From Anaerolineae bacterium (GTDB lineage Bacteria > Pseudomonadota > Alphaproteobacteria > DSM-16000 > Inquilinaceae), in NCBI GenBank assembly GCA_028285185.1, contig JANQQD010000113.1:16020-80019 (forward strand): 64,000 bases of DNA. Direction: 5' to 3'. Positions 10,016 through 19,870 of this stretch are shown in pieces. The translations under genes were made by a program, and so were the position numbers. The notes beneath the pieces are model-generated. The model was not told where the DNA came from. It ran no database searches and saw only the letters and a list, made by a program, of their open reading frames with translations. Numbering within the stretch: position 1 is the first letter of the stretch; each line of letters starts with the position of its first letter.

Positions 10016-11374
10016 ATGACCGACACCGGCTTCCACCTCTCATTCTATCTCCTCTGCGTCGTCCTCCTCTGGCTGGCGCTGCGCGGTATTCTCGGCGGAC
10101 GGACCGTCTTCGAGTATCCCACGTTGGCTGCCATGATGGGGCTCGCCTGGGTAGTGCCCCAGGGTCTAGAGTTGGAGTCAGATCCATACAACTATTATAC
10201 AAGCGACGCGTTCTGGCTTTATGTCACTGGGTGCTACCTGTTCATCTATTGGGGCTTCCAGGCCGGCCGCAAGGCCGAACATCGGCGCATCGTGCGGGCT
10301 CCAGAGCGCGTGCTTCGGGGCTTCAGTATGAAGCGCTTGGTAATCGCCTCAGCCGGACTGACCGCGCTTGGCCTGTTGGCAATTATTCAGATGCGCGACG
10401 TGGACACTTCCGGAATGGGCGGCGAGTGGACTGGTATTATCACGATGTGGTTTCTACTGGCCAAGGCAACTGGCTTCGGGCTGTGCTTGGCCGTCTTGAT
10501 CTTCGCGCGGACCCGTTCGCTCACTCCCTTTATTATCGCCTTCGTGGCGGCACTTCCAATAGTCCATGGAGCGCTCTTCGGTGTAGGGCGCGAGCTTCTC
10601 TTCGACCTCGTAATTCTGACGGCAGGGGCGTGGTACCTTGTGAAGGGCAAGCATCCACCCCGCGGGGTAATAATAGTCTGCCTCCTCGTTGGCACTGTTT
10701 TATTGAATTCCGCAGGCGAGATCAGACAAAAAATAAACTCGGGTGAAGAGAGCATGCTTGGCGTTCTTACATCCACCGAGACCTACCTCAGATTCGATTT
10801 CTTCAACCTCGGCCAGGGCTCTGCCAGTGAGGTTGGATTTGCGCAGTATGACTTCTGGCACGCTAACCAGTCAGGGAGTTGGGAGCTTGGGGCCGATCAT
10901 TGGAACAAGCTGGTTCATCAATACGTGCCCGCGTTCTTGCTAGGTCAAGACTTCAAGCAAGGCCTCAAAATCTCGACGCTACGCGAACGGCTGCGCCATG
11001 GCGAGGAAGAGGGCGCGTTTTCGCTGGGCTCGACGAGAACAGGGTTCTCAGATAGTTACCGAGGATTCGGGTTGTTCGGCGTGCTTGTGTTCGGTGTCAT
11101 CGGCTACGGCTTTGGATTTCTCTATGCGAGTGCAGCCTTCGGCGGTATGTCCGGACAATACTTCTACCTTGTTCTACTCGCTGAAGGCATGAAGGCTATC
11201 ACCCATAGTACAGCAGAACTCCTGGCTGCGCTTCCATTCACTATCATCCTGTCGCTGGCCGTATTGAGATTGGCCAAAGTCAACCCGTGTAAGCGCGTCT
11301 CCCGGCCAGTCCGCATCGGAAGTAGCTTCGGCCCACGCTACGGCGTGACTAGTCACACCGATGTGCGGCGTTAG
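10016..11374 (+). CDS. Candidate Wzy-type O-antigen/exopolysaccharide polymerase
   Basis: Integral membrane protein of about 452 aa with ten or more hydrophobic segments and a large polar loop in the second half (around bases 10730-11040), a topology expected of Wzy polymerases. Sequence motifs in this family are weak, so the call rests on topology, on a FGVGRELLFDL segment reminiscent of oligosaccharide repeat unit polymerases, and on its place next to Wzx and glycosyltransferases. The ATG at 10016 is chosen; an upstream in-frame TTG at 9980 would add 12 residues. It would join repeat units on undecaprenyl pyrophosphate in the periplasm. An O-antigen ligase-like role is less likely. Confidence 0.7.
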   Translation: MTDTGFHLSFYLLCVVLLWLALRGILGGRTVFEYPTLAAMMGLAWVVPQGLELESDPYNYYTSDAFWLYVTGCYLFIYWGFQAGRKAEHRRIVRAPERVLRGFSMKRLVIASAGLTALGLLAIIQMRDVDTSGMGGEWTGIITMWFLLAKATGFGLCLAVLIFARTRSLTPFIIAFVAALPIVHGALFGVGRELLFDLVILTAGAWYLVKGKHPPRGVIIVCLLVGTVLLNSAGEIRQKINSGEESMLGVLTSTETYLRFDFFNLGQGSASEVGFAQYDFWHANQSGSWELGADHWNKLVHQYVPAFLLGQDFKQGLKISTLRERLRHGEEEGAFSLGSTRTGFSDSYRGFGLFGVLVFGVIGYGFGFLYASAAFGGMSGQYFYLVLLAEGMKAITHSTAELLAALPFTIILSLAVLRLAKVNPCKRVSRPVRIGSSFGPRYGVTSHTDVRR

Positions 11375-11564
11375 CAATGCTATGTGAAGCACTGCGGGAA
11401 AATCGATGGTCGCCACGCGGTCATGACACTCTCCGTGATATCGTTTCACCTTCGTAGTGAGGTGTTCGAGGTTGAAGGTGGCTGTCTTGTCGTCGACAGC
11501 TTCCCAGTCAGCAATGATTGACCACGTTCATGCTAAGAACTGTGCCAATGGATACTCTGCGACC

Positions 11565-12611
11565 ATGGTGAAGAAGTTGCGCATTTTAGTCATCGCAGAT
11601 TCTAAATTGCCTGTGCCACCGGAAGGCTATGGCGGAGCGGAGAGGATCATCGCGCTTTTGTGCCAAGGTCTTGCATCGCGCGGCCACCAGGTGTCGCTGA
11701 TGGGTGCCACCGGGTCTCGCAATTACGGACGTCTCATAACCTACCCGTGGGCTGGACAGAAGACTTATGCATGGCGGGCATTCGCGCGGGCAGCATTTTC
11801 TTTGCGCGCGGTGGTTGAGATCGTTCGAGGCCATGACGTTGTACTTTCAAATGCCCGCACTGACTATTTGACACCACTTTTGCGGTGCGGCCTTCCAATG
11901 GTTTACAATTTTCAAAATCCTATTGGCGCAGATCAGGTGGCGATGCTGAAGCGTCACGCGCGTGGGCCATTGCGCCTTGTCAGCATCAGTGATGCTCAAC
12001 GGGGCGATTTTATTGGTCCTGAGTGGCGAACCATCTACAACGCTGTCGATGTGGATAGACTTTCGTTCTCGCCGACCGGTGCCAATGGATATCTAGCATT
12101 CTTAGGTCGGCTGACTGCCAACAAGGGGGTCGACACAGCGATCCGAGTCGCGCAACGGACGGGGCTACCGCTGCGCATCGCAGGCAACGTCACCGACGAG
12201 GCTGACGGGCGCGTGTTTTTCGAACGCGAGATTGCACCTCATCTGGGACCCGACATCAGTTACGTGGGCGAGATCGGTGACCGCGAAAAGGCTGACTTCC
12301 TAGGAGATGCCCGTGCGCTCCTAGTGCCCATCCGCTGGGACGAGCCGTTCGGTATCGTTGTACCTGAGGCGCTAGCCTGCGGGACCCCCGTCATCGCCGC
12401 GCCGCGCGGGTCAATGCCGGAACTCATCCGTGACGGCGTCAACGGGTTCCTCGCGGGTGACGAGGATGCAGCGGTTGTGGCGGTCGGCAGGGTCGGCGAG
12501 CTCGACCGCATCGCGTGCCGGGCCGACGCCGAAGCACGGTTTTCGGCTGAGGGCATGACTGAGCATTATACTCAGACGCTTCATGATTTGCTCTCGCAAG
12601 TTAAGAGATAA
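11565..12611 (+). CDS. GT4 family glycosyltransferase
   Basis: Retaining glycosyltransferase with a GT-B fold. The N-terminus, LVIADSKLPVPPEGYGGAER, has the Gly-rich acceptor loop of this class. The C-terminal domain contains FLGRLTANKGVDTAIRVA and the donor-binding EPFGIVVPEALACGTPVIAA. The ATG at 11565 gives a protein beginning MVKKLRILV; an upstream in-frame GTG at 11457 would add 36 residues without family support. It ends three bases before the first FkbM methyltransferase. Donor and acceptor are unknown. Confidence 0.88.
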   Translation: MVKKLRILVIADSKLPVPPEGYGGAERIIALLCQGLASRGHQVSLMGATGSRNYGRLITYPWAGQKTYAWRAFARAAFSLRAVVEIVRGHDVVLSNARTDYLTPLLRCGLPMVYNFQNPIGADQVAMLKRHARGPLRLVSISDAQRGDFIGPEWRTIYNAVDVDRLSFSPTGANGYLAFLGRLTANKGVDTAIRVAQRTGLPLRIAGNVTDEADGRVFFEREIAPHLGPDISYVGEIGDREKADFLGDARALLVPIRWDEPFGIVVPEALACGTPVIAAPRGSMPELIRDGVNGFLAGDEDAAVVAVGRVGELDRIACRADAEARFSAEGMTEHYTQTLHDLLSQVKR

Positions 12612-12614
12612 CTG

Positions 12615-13451
12615 ATGATTAGAAAGATTGTCTTCTCTATCGTCGAGTCTTACTATCGCTTCTCGCCGACGCCTCGTGGAAAAGACCTACTAGGAAGGCT
12701 CACCGCTTCGTTCACAAAGAACCTTCATGTGAAGGCAAAATCGGGGCTGTATCTGCCAGTAAATACGAGAGATTCTACATTCTGGATTAATTATTTTGGG
12801 CGCCATTCATGTGAGATGTTTCAATTTATCGGTTTGTTGCAGAAAGGTGATGTCTTTGTCGATATAGGCGCTAATCAGGGCCTTTTTACGGCTCTCGCCA
12901 GCAACGCGGTAGGGCTTGAAGGGCATGTGATCGCATTTGAGCCAAACCCGAAATTGTTTCCGCAGCTTGTAAAGACAATCGAATTGAACGAATGTACTAA
13001 TGTTTCCGCACTGCCGATCGCCGTGACGGACACACCAGGCTTCGTCGCATTCGACCCAGGTGACGCATCCCATTCCGGAGGAGCGCGGGTTGTGTGCAAT
13101 AGAGCGAAAAACGATGCGGTCAAAGTAATTGGTGTCAGATTCGATGATCTTCATTTTTTACTTCATGCTTTTCGTGGAAGGAGAACCCTCGTAAAGATTG
13201 ACACTGAAGGGCATGAATACTCTGTTGTTTGCTCGATGAAGCAATTTCTGGAAGAGGGGAGTGTATTTGCGATAATATGCGAGATCGATCATAAAAATCT
13301 TGCCGAACACAGCGCATCAGCCAGAGAGTTATTTGATTTTCTATTTGGGGTGCAATTTGAGCCTCAAGAAATCTCGAATAAAAATCAATCCAATACCGCC
13401 CACTATGATCAGGTTTTTTTTCGAAAGAGTGCTATTTCGGTGCAGGATTGA
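12615..13451 (+). CDS. FkbM family methyltransferase (first copy)
   Basis: Class I SAM-dependent methyltransferase of the FkbM family, often adding O-methyl groups to sugars in polysaccharide loci. The SAM-binding motif is VFVDIGANQGLFTAL near residue 78. The family's post-core signature KIDTEGHEYSVV lies near residue 195. Length is 278 aa. The gene is markedly more A+T-rich than the glycosyltransferases on either side, as is the second FkbM gene, which suggests both came from another source. Sugar target unknown. Confidence 0.88.
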   Translation: MIRKIVFSIVESYYRFSPTPRGKDLLGRLTASFTKNLHVKAKSGLYLPVNTRDSTFWINYFGRHSCEMFQFIGLLQKGDVFVDIGANQGLFTALASNAVGLEGHVIAFEPNPKLFPQLVKTIELNECTNVSALPIAVTDTPGFVAFDPGDASHSGGARVVCNRAKNDAVKVIGVRFDDLHFLLHAFRGRRTLVKIDTEGHEYSVVCSMKQFLEEGSVFAIICEIDHKNLAEHSASARELFDFLFGVQFEPQEISNKNQSNTAHYDQVFFRKSAISVQD

Positions 13452-13570
13452 ATACAATTCTACAGTTTTTTACTTTCAGAAAGCTTTTGATGTTGCGCTA
13501 TGCAAGGGAGCTCCTGCTCATAATAGATTGATTTTTACAAACTGGCCACGTGGATGTGAAGGAGTTGGGC

Positions 13571-14425
13571 ATGCGTATCCTTAATTACTTGCGACGAACG
13601 ACGCCGTTTTCGATCTGGCAAACGCTTGGGTTCTTAGGGCGGCTACGTCGATATTGGAGGCTTGATCGGTCGCGCGCATTGGCTTTTCGTCAAGGCTGTC
13701 CAGAGAACGAAATATTTGTTGCGTCGAATCTTTCTGTTGTAGCCCCACCGCACGCTCAATGCTTGACAACATGGGTGCTGCATGGAGTTGAGTGGAGTGA
13801 ATGCATTGACGAAGTGAGAGATTTTCTCGAGCTTTCTCAATCGTGCTCAGCGTTGATTGATATTGGGGCGCAAACAGGATTTATCTCCGCATTGTTTTCT
13901 CGATCGCGCAGAGGGCCTGGCCATATTTTGTCCATAGAGCCCGACCCGAATGTTCATAGGTTGCTGGACCAGGCGCGGCTATTGAATCTCTCAGATGGAA
14001 TTGACTGGTCTCTGATGCACTGCGCTCTTTCCGACAGTGGCGGTCTAGTCGAACTGCCCGCTGTGAATAGGGTAATCGGAGAGCCCTCGTTACCAGGGTC
14101 GCAGTCGGTCACAGTTGAGGGGTTTACTCTGTCCCATGTAATAAAAACAAAGGACTGGGTGCCGGATATAATAAAGATTGATACTGAATCATATGAAAGC
14201 GAGATTATTTGTGGGTCTATCGAGGCACTTGAATCAATTAAGCCTGCGCTGCAACTTGAGGTGCACTGGCGAATGTTGCGGGACCGTGATCGAGACCCTT
14301 TCGCGTTCCTAGGTCTGTTGACTGATATAGGCTATCGAGGGTTAAGGAAAAGCTATCGTTCTCCAGCGCACTGGCGTCGACTCGAGGCGCGCGAGCCGGT
14401 TTCACGGCTGGCCCTACATACGTGA
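13571..14425 (+). CDS. FkbM family methyltransferase (second copy)
   Basis: A second FkbM-type SAM methyltransferase. ALIDIGAQTGFISALFS is the SAM-binding motif and IIKIDTESYESEII the FkbM signature. An AAGGAG ribosome site at 13559-13564 sits seven bases before ATG 13571 and decides this start over the in-frame GTG 13550. It differs clearly from the first copy outside the motifs, so it is not a recent duplicate and probably methylates a different position or sugar. The stop overlaps the next glycosyltransferase start (GTGA). Confidence 0.88.
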   Translation: MRILNYLRRTTPFSIWQTLGFLGRLRRYWRLDRSRALAFRQGCPENEIFVASNLSVVAPPHAQCLTTWVLHGVEWSECIDEVRDFLELSQSCSALIDIGAQTGFISALFSRSRRGPGHILSIEPDPNVHRLLDQARLLNLSDGIDWSLMHCALSDSGGLVELPAVNRVIGEPSLPGSQSVTVEGFTLSHVIKTKDWVPDIIKIDTESYESEIICGSIEALESIKPALQLEVHWRMLRDRDRDPFAFLGLLTDIGYRGLRKSYRSPAHWRRLEAREPVSRLALHT

Positions 14426-15540
14426 CGATCGTCATTTTTCTGACATCGCTGGCGGCCGAAGGCACGCCGCGTATGGCGCTGTCGTTATGCGAATACTGGC
14501 AGGCGGCGGGATATCGGGTAGTGGTTGCGGTTTTGCAAGCTGAGCCACGCGATCTGGCACGGGAGTTTGACGCATTGGGCGTCGAGCGAGTTGATCTCTG
14601 TTTCGGCGACCAGGGCCTTGCCCGGTACTTTTATTTGATGCTCCGCACTTTTCGTCTCGCCCGGCAGACTCGCGCCCGAGCCGTTCTTTCGATGCCGCTA
14701 GGCTGGCATGCGGTAATAGCGATAGCCAGTCGTCTCGCAGGTGTAAGGCATGTGGTGGCACATGTTGGAAACTATCCTTCGAACGACGAAACACCAGCCT
14801 TTCGCAAGTTCCGGTTGCTTGTGCAGATGGGCCGACCTTTCACGTATCGTCTTGCTTGTTGCAGCCGCTATGTGCGCGATGGTGCGGTCGCCGCATTCGG
14901 CGTTCGGAAAGCGGAGACGGTAGTAGTCTACAATGGTGCGCCGCTGGAGGCGATCTCCCGACGGGCAGCAGTGGCGCGGGAAACGCGTCCTGCTGGCAAC
15001 CCGTTTACCATTGGTATGGTGGCGACCCTTCAGCGCCACAAAGATCAGCCCACGCTGATCCGCGCTATCCGGAACCTCTTGGACCAAGGAATTCAAGCCC
15101 GACTCTGGTTGGTCGGTGAGGGCGCGCGCCGAGAAGAGTTTGACGAGCTGATTAGCGCGTTGTCGCTCGACGACGCGGCAATGCTCCTGGGGAGTCGGAA
15201 TGACGTACCGGAAATCCTTGGCCAGCTCGACGTGTTCGCCCTCTCGACGACGCCCGATGAAGGGCTTGGCATCGCGCTGATCGAGGCCATGGCGGGGGGA
15301 ACGCCGATCATCGCGAGCGACGTTCCCGCCTGCCAGGAAGTGCTCGACGATGGCGCCCTCGGCCTTCTTGCTGCACCTGGGGACCCGACAGCCTTCGCCA
15401 ATGCGATCATGGCCGTGCACAACGATCCAGCGGCTGCAACCGACCGCGCACACCGCGCCCGCGAGAAGGCTCTTGCCGTGTTCTCCGACCGCGCGATGGC
15501 ACAGAGCTATGCGGCGCTGCTGGGGATCGGCGGGCGATGA
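14422..15540 (+). CDS. GT4 family glycosyltransferase (tandem pair, copy 1)
   Basis: GT-B glycosyltransferase of 372 aa. The N-terminal loop is LTSLAAEGTPRMALSL. The donor domain contains GMVATLQRHKDQPTLIRAIR, LWLVGEGARR and the signature DEGLGIALIEAMAGGTPIIA. GTG at 14422 overlaps the preceding TGA. Its C-terminal half closely resembles that of the next gene (shared VPEIL/IPEIL, FALSTT/YAFSTT and DEG-GIALIEAMA blocks), so the two look like a tandem duplication that diverged in the acceptor-binding half. Confidence 0.9.
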   Translation: MTIVIFLTSLAAEGTPRMALSLCEYWQAAGYRVVVAVLQAEPRDLAREFDALGVERVDLCFGDQGLARYFYLMLRTFRLARQTRARAVLSMPLGWHAVIAIASRLAGVRHVVAHVGNYPSNDETPAFRKFRLLVQMGRPFTYRLACCSRYVRDGAVAAFGVRKAETVVVYNGAPLEAISRRAAVARETRPAGNPFTIGMVATLQRHKDQPTLIRAIRNLLDQGIQARLWLVGEGARREEFDELISALSLDDAAMLLGSRNDVPEILGQLDVFALSTTPDEGLGIALIEAMAGGTPIIASDVPACQEVLDDGALGLLAAPGDPTAFANAIMAVHNDPAAATDRAHRAREKALAVFSDRAMAQSYAALLGIGGR

Positions 15541-16706
15541 CGGAGGTGACCGAAGGCCGTGGACTCATGCACGTAATCGCCGGTTTCGATACCGGCGGTA
15601 CGGAGATGATGACTCTCCGGCTCGTTCGCCACTGGAGCGCCGCGTTTCCGCAGCGTGTCGTCGCCCTGGGTCAAGAGCGCGGGCCGCTTCGCGCCGCCTT
15701 CGAAGAGGCACTGCCAGCGGGTGTCGAGGCGCTCGGGCTCGAGCGGTTTGGTGGCCTCGACGCATTCCGTGCTTGGGAGACGACATTCCGGGTAGACAAG
15801 CCGGATGCGGTGTTGATGAATTGCTTCGGACGCCATCACTTGGTCGTCGGGTTCGCGGCCCGTAGGGCGCGTGTGCGGGCAGTTGGCGCCTGGGCTGGAA
15901 ATCCGCCGCCTTCGCAAATCTTGGCGCGTGCGCCTTGGGCCTTGGTTGTCGCTGGGTCACGGCGTCTGGGCTGTCCCATCGTCACATGCTCCGAAGCGGT
16001 GATGAGCGCGTTCGGCCGCCTCGGCGTGACCATGCCGGCTGGGTCTTGCGTGATCCCCAACGGCGTTAATATCGAGGAGATCGCTTCGCGTGCCGCCTCA
16101 GCGCGGCGGCGACGCGTCACAAACGGCCCAGTGATTGGCATGGTCGCGCGGCTAGACGCGATCAAGGATCACCTCACGCTAATTCGGGCAATCGCGCTGC
16201 TACGCCTTGTAGTGCCAAACGTGACCTTGTGGATCATCGGGGACGGTTCGTCGCGTCTTGCGCTAGAAGCTGAGGTGGCCCGCCTCGGCACGAGAGAGAC
16301 CGTCAGGTTTTTCGGCCGCAGAACGGACATTCCCGAAATTCTTGGAGAAATGGACCTCTACGCCTTCAGCACGACGCGCGACGAGGGCTTCGGCATCGCC
16401 CTTATCGAGGCAATGGCGGCGAGTGTGCCGATCGTCGCCACCGACGTGGCGGCTTGCCGCGAGGTGTTGGGCGATGGCGCTACAGGGATCCTAGTTCCTC
16501 CTGCGGAACCCACGGCACTGGCGGAGGCCCTCCGGCGCCTGATTGACGAGCACGGCCATGCCACTCACCTGGCGGAGGCTGCTCTCCGGCGCGCCCGCGC
16601 CGAATATGCTGTCGCCGCCTGCGCCAGCCGATGGGAAGCGGTCCTCGGGCTGCACGATGGTGGGAAGCGGCGCGAAAACTGCGGTTCTGAAGGAGACGCA
16701 GAGTGA
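15537..16706 (+). CDS. GT4 family glycosyltransferase (tandem pair, copy 2)
   Basis: GT-B glycosyltransferase, 389 aa, beginning at ATG 15537 in an ATGA overlap. The acceptor loop is VIAGFDTGGTEMMTLRLV. The donor domain has GMVARLDAIKDHLTLIRAIA, LWIIGDGSSR and the signature DEGFGIALIEAMAASVPIVA. It is a paralogue of the preceding gene in the donor half. The differing N-terminal halves suggest consecutive transfer to different acceptors. It ends in an overlap with the next transferase. Confidence 0.9.
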   Translation: MTEVTEGRGLMHVIAGFDTGGTEMMTLRLVRHWSAAFPQRVVALGQERGPLRAAFEEALPAGVEALGLERFGGLDAFRAWETTFRVDKPDAVLMNCFGRHHLVVGFAARRARVRAVGAWAGNPPPSQILARAPWALVVAGSRRLGCPIVTCSEAVMSAFGRLGVTMPAGSCVIPNGVNIEEIASRAASARRRRVTNGPVIGMVARLDAIKDHLTLIRAIALLRLVVPNVTLWIIGDGSSRLALEAEVARLGTRETVRFFGRRTDIPEILGEMDLYAFSTTRDEGFGIALIEAMAASVPIVATDVAACREVLGDGATGILVPPAEPTALAEALRRLIDEHGHATHLAEAALRRARAEYAVAACASRWEAVLGLHDGGKRRENCGSEGDAE

Positions 16707-17854
16707 GGAAGCGATTGTTGGCCGCTGTCGGCGACCCTAGCGACATTGCTACATGGAGTGGCATACCGTACCACCTCCTCACCGAGGCACAGTCTCAAGG
16801 CGTACTCGACGCCGGTCTGGCAATGCGAGTCGATGAGCCCGTCTGGCGGCGGCGCAGACTGCTTTGGAACCTGAAGCGCATCATAAAGGGCTATGGGCGC
16901 GGCGGATATCAGTATTCAGAGGATTTTCTCGAAACGCTTTGGCGTCCACACGGTGGTGTGATCGCAGGTTCACTGCTACTGAACTGCTTTCAGCTCTACC
17001 CTTGGTCTGTTGTCATGCGCGATGACGTGGCTCGCTGGTACTTCATCGACCAGACCTTCGCGCAGATGTTCGACGGATATGGGTCACGTTGTGACGTCGG
17101 ACGCGGCGTTGTCGAGGGCGCAATCGAAGCAGAGAGAACCGGTTACCATCGGGCGACAGGCATCCTCGCTCATAGCCGATGGGCGGCGGCCAGCCTCATA
17201 GACCACTATGGTGTCGAAGCCTCACGTGTGCATATCGTGGTACCAGGAGCCAATACAATCGATCAAAAAGCAGCAACGCACATTAGCACAAAAGGATCAA
17301 GTGGCGGACGCTCAGACGGTAGCCTTCGCCTCGTCTTCGTGGGCAAGGATCCGCACAGAAAGGGCCTTGATCGCCTGCTTCGCGCTATGGCGATTGCCGC
17401 ACATGAAGGCGCTGACATATACCTCCGCGTCATCGGTTGCGACCGCAGGTCGATAGATGAAGAACTACGCACTACTCAAAATGTCGATTGGGTTGGGTTC
17501 ATCGATAAGCGCACTAACGCTGAACGGTATGTCCAACTAGTCAGCAGCTGTGACATCGGTTGCCTGCTTTCGAGGGCCGAGGCGGGAGGGATAGGGCTTC
17601 GTGAGTACCACGCACTTGGATTGGCCGTGATAGCGCCGGATGTCGGCGGATCTCCAGACCATATCATCCCGGAGGGGGCGATCTTGATCCGGCCCGACCA
17701 GAGTGATGAGGAAATCGCGGCGACACTCATTAGCCTGTCTCGCGACCCGGGAAAAGTCACTGCAATGAAGGCGGTATCCTGGGCTCGGAGGGCCGAGGTA
17801 CTCTGGTCCGAGTCCGTACGCAATATCGGCGACATCCTCGAAAGGCGGACGTGA
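16703..17854 (+). CDS. GT4-like glycosyltransferase
   Basis: Glycosyltransferase of 383 aa with the GTG start overlapping the previous stop. The donor domain is recognisable from LRLVFVGKDPHRKGLDRLLR and the EAGGIGLREYHALGLAVIAP segment. That segment stands in place of the more usual E-x7-E form, with Glu spaced as in GT4. The N-terminal half is unlike the other transferases here, with no clear Gly-rich acceptor loop near the start (WSGIPYHL instead). Membership of GT4 or a near clan is supported; specificity is not. Confidence 0.8.
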   Translation: MRKRLLAAVGDPSDIATWSGIPYHLLTEAQSQGVLDAGLAMRVDEPVWRRRRLLWNLKRIIKGYGRGGYQYSEDFLETLWRPHGGVIAGSLLLNCFQLYPWSVVMRDDVARWYFIDQTFAQMFDGYGSRCDVGRGVVEGAIEAERTGYHRATGILAHSRWAAASLIDHYGVEASRVHIVVPGANTIDQKAATHISTKGSSGGRSDGSLRLVFVGKDPHRKGLDRLLRAMAIAAHEGADIYLRVIGCDRRSIDEELRTTQNVDWVGFIDKRTNAERYVQLVSSCDIGCLLSRAEAGGIGLREYHALGLAVIAPDVGGSPDHIIPEGAILIRPDQSDEEIAATLISLSRDPGKVTAMKAVSWARRAEVLWSESVRNIGDILERRT

Positions 17855-19143
17855 ACGAAGCCTCACCAGACTTGCGTTTCGCAGTGCTGCAGCCCGGGGC
17901 ACGCATGCACTATGCGATCCCAGCATTGCTTGCGGAAGCGGGCCAGCTGCAGCGCTTTTACACAGACATATGCGCCAGCGTCGGTCCCCTCGCGACGATG
18001 GAGCACTTTTGGCGACCTTCGATGCGTCCAAAGTCGGTCGCAAGGTTGCTTGGGCGGCGCCTGCCGGACGCGGTCCCACGCGAGAAGATCCGTCATCTTG
18101 GCCTGCCGTTGCTCGCCAAGATGACGCTCAACAGGCTGCTCCAGCGAGCGTCGCCGTCAATTGGCGGCATGCTGATGGACATGGCGCGCAATGAAGGTCT
18201 CGGCGGGGCCAACGCGCTTTACACTAACCTTATAAATGAGGATGTAGCTTTCTGCGAAGAAGCGCGCCGGACTGGAATTGCAGTTGTCCACGAAGTGATG
18301 TTGAGTCCTGATGTTGGGCTTTGGATGATAGAAGAGCATGCGCGCCATCCAGACTCGCCCGAGGCTCCCCTTGACCGACGCGAAGTTGAAGAAGGCCGTG
18401 AGCGGGACCGCCAAAAGTTCGCTGCAGCCGATCTTATTCTTGTTCCCTCGGCCTTTGTGAACAGTGCGATGGAAGACCTTGGTGCCGATCCGGACCGAAT
18501 CGCTATGGTGCCTTATGGGGTGTCGGAAGACTGGTTTGCGATCCGAAATGTACCGCGGCCGGGCCGAATACTTAGCGTCGGAACGGTTGGCTTGCGGAAG
18601 GGGCATCACTACCTTGCGCAGGCAGTTGGGCTCCTCGCTGAATTGGGTGGTGTTCAATACGAAGGGCGCGTTGTCGGTCCTGTCGAACGAAGGGTCGCAT
18701 TGCATCCGCTCTTTCGTGGTCCGACCTACCTGGGGCAGGTCCCGCGATCGTGGATAACTGGCGAATACGCTTCCGCCGATGTATTTGTCTTGCCCAGCCT
18801 TGCGGAGGGGATGGCGACCGTCACCCTCGAAGCACTCGCCGCTGGCATCCCTGTTGTCACAACGCCGAACGCGGGTTCTTGCGTCCGTGACGGCGTCGAT
18901 GGGTTCATCGTCCCAGCGCGTGATGCGGAGGCGTTAGCGAAGGCCATAGCAACGATCGTCACCGATCGCGAACTGCGCGGGCAGATGTCGGCGAACGCAC
19001 GGGAGCGAGCGCAACACTATACATGGTCCCGCTATGGCGCACGCCTCACTGCAGCCCTGGCTCGCCTAGAGCAGCCTGTGATCGGCTTGAGGCGATCACC
19101 TACATTGGTTGTTCCTGAACAAGGCGCAGTTCGCGCGATCTGA
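17851..19143 (+). CDS. GT4 family glycosyltransferase
   Basis: 430-residue GT-B enzyme starting with GTG 17851, which overlaps the preceding TGA. The donor domain shows LSVGTVGLRKGHHYLAQAV and the C-terminal FVLPSLAEGMATVTLEALAA with the conserved Glu pair, followed by GIPVVTTPNAG. The N-terminal half has GARMHYAIPALLAEAGQLQR, typical of transferases that lack the short Gly-Gly loop. It is the last gene before a roughly 800-base interruption containing a decayed transferase, so the coupled block 14422-19143 probably ends here. Confidence 0.87.
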   Translation: MNEASPDLRFAVLQPGARMHYAIPALLAEAGQLQRFYTDICASVGPLATMEHFWRPSMRPKSVARLLGRRLPDAVPREKIRHLGLPLLAKMTLNRLLQRASPSIGGMLMDMARNEGLGGANALYTNLINEDVAFCEEARRTGIAVVHEVMLSPDVGLWMIEEHARHPDSPEAPLDRREVEEGRERDRQKFAAADLILVPSAFVNSAMEDLGADPDRIAMVPYGVSEDWFAIRNVPRPGRILSVGTVGLRKGHHYLAQAVGLLAELGGVQYEGRVVGPVERRVALHPLFRGPTYLGQVPRSWITGEYASADVFVLPSLAEGMATVTLEALAAGIPVVTTPNAGSCVRDGVDGFIVPARDAEALAKAIATIVTDRELRGQMSANARERAQHYTWSRYGARLTAALARLEQPVIGLRRSPTLVVPEQGAVRAI

Positions 19144-19429
19144 GAATCTGTCGCCTTCGCACGATCTACGATCGCGTCTAGCGCTTGGAGGATGACGTGC
19201 AATTTTGAGTCCGTCTGCAAGCGCTAGTTGGTTAATGAGCTGGAGCAACGCGCACCTAGAGGCGAAGATAGCTCGGCGGATTTTGGCGGTGAGGTCACCC
19301 TTGCGCACCGGCCGCTGGCTATAAGATCGGAGGGACATGCTGACCCGCCGCTAAGCCTAGTGATGCTCTCGAACTGGAAGCAGGCTACGGCGTTCCCCGG
19401 CGACGTGGCGACGGACCAACCGGCGATCC

Positions 19430-19870
19430 TCGCGTTTCAGCAGTTTGGGCCTATCATCATGCGCTGCTCCCGAGCGCATGTACTTTCTTGGGCTAGAACT
19501 CGGCACCATCGACAACTAGAAATGGCGCTATGAGGCGCCGTCCCATGATCTACGTTTCGCCACGGCACTTTGGGGCGGTGAAGCTGATAACGTCTCATCA
19601 TCTATATCTCGGCCGTGCTGTCGCGGCTGGTGCTGCGTCGGGGCTCCTGGCAGCTCCATTTCGGGAGTTACGGTCCAGTGGCTGGCATGCTGCTTTTGCC
19701 GTTTCCCTGGATCGAAAGAGCTTGGAAACGTTCCGGGACTAACTCGAGGTGCTTTGTTCTTTTCATCGTCTTCCTTGGTAGCGAACTCTACTGGCTGGCG
19801 CAGCCCTTTTGGATGCCAGGTTCCGGATCCTGTCTGTGTCGACACCGGCAAACGGTCCTCTGACGTTCTC
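19430..19870 (+). pseudogene. Decayed GT4 glycosyltransferase remnant related to the gene at 21761
   Basis: Around 19430 the sequence reads LAFQQFGP, then in a shifted frame LGLELGTIDN, a stop, and KWRYE. The intact gene at 21761 has VAFQRFGP ... VGLELGTLDDYAWRHE in the same order and spacing. Frame changes and stops prevent expression. Weaker echoes of the same protein continue to about 19870, including a GW..AFA block and an FLGS..YWLAQ block. The first 130 bases are a confident match; the remainder is tentative. I see nothing else between 19144 and 19429. Confidence 0.6.
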
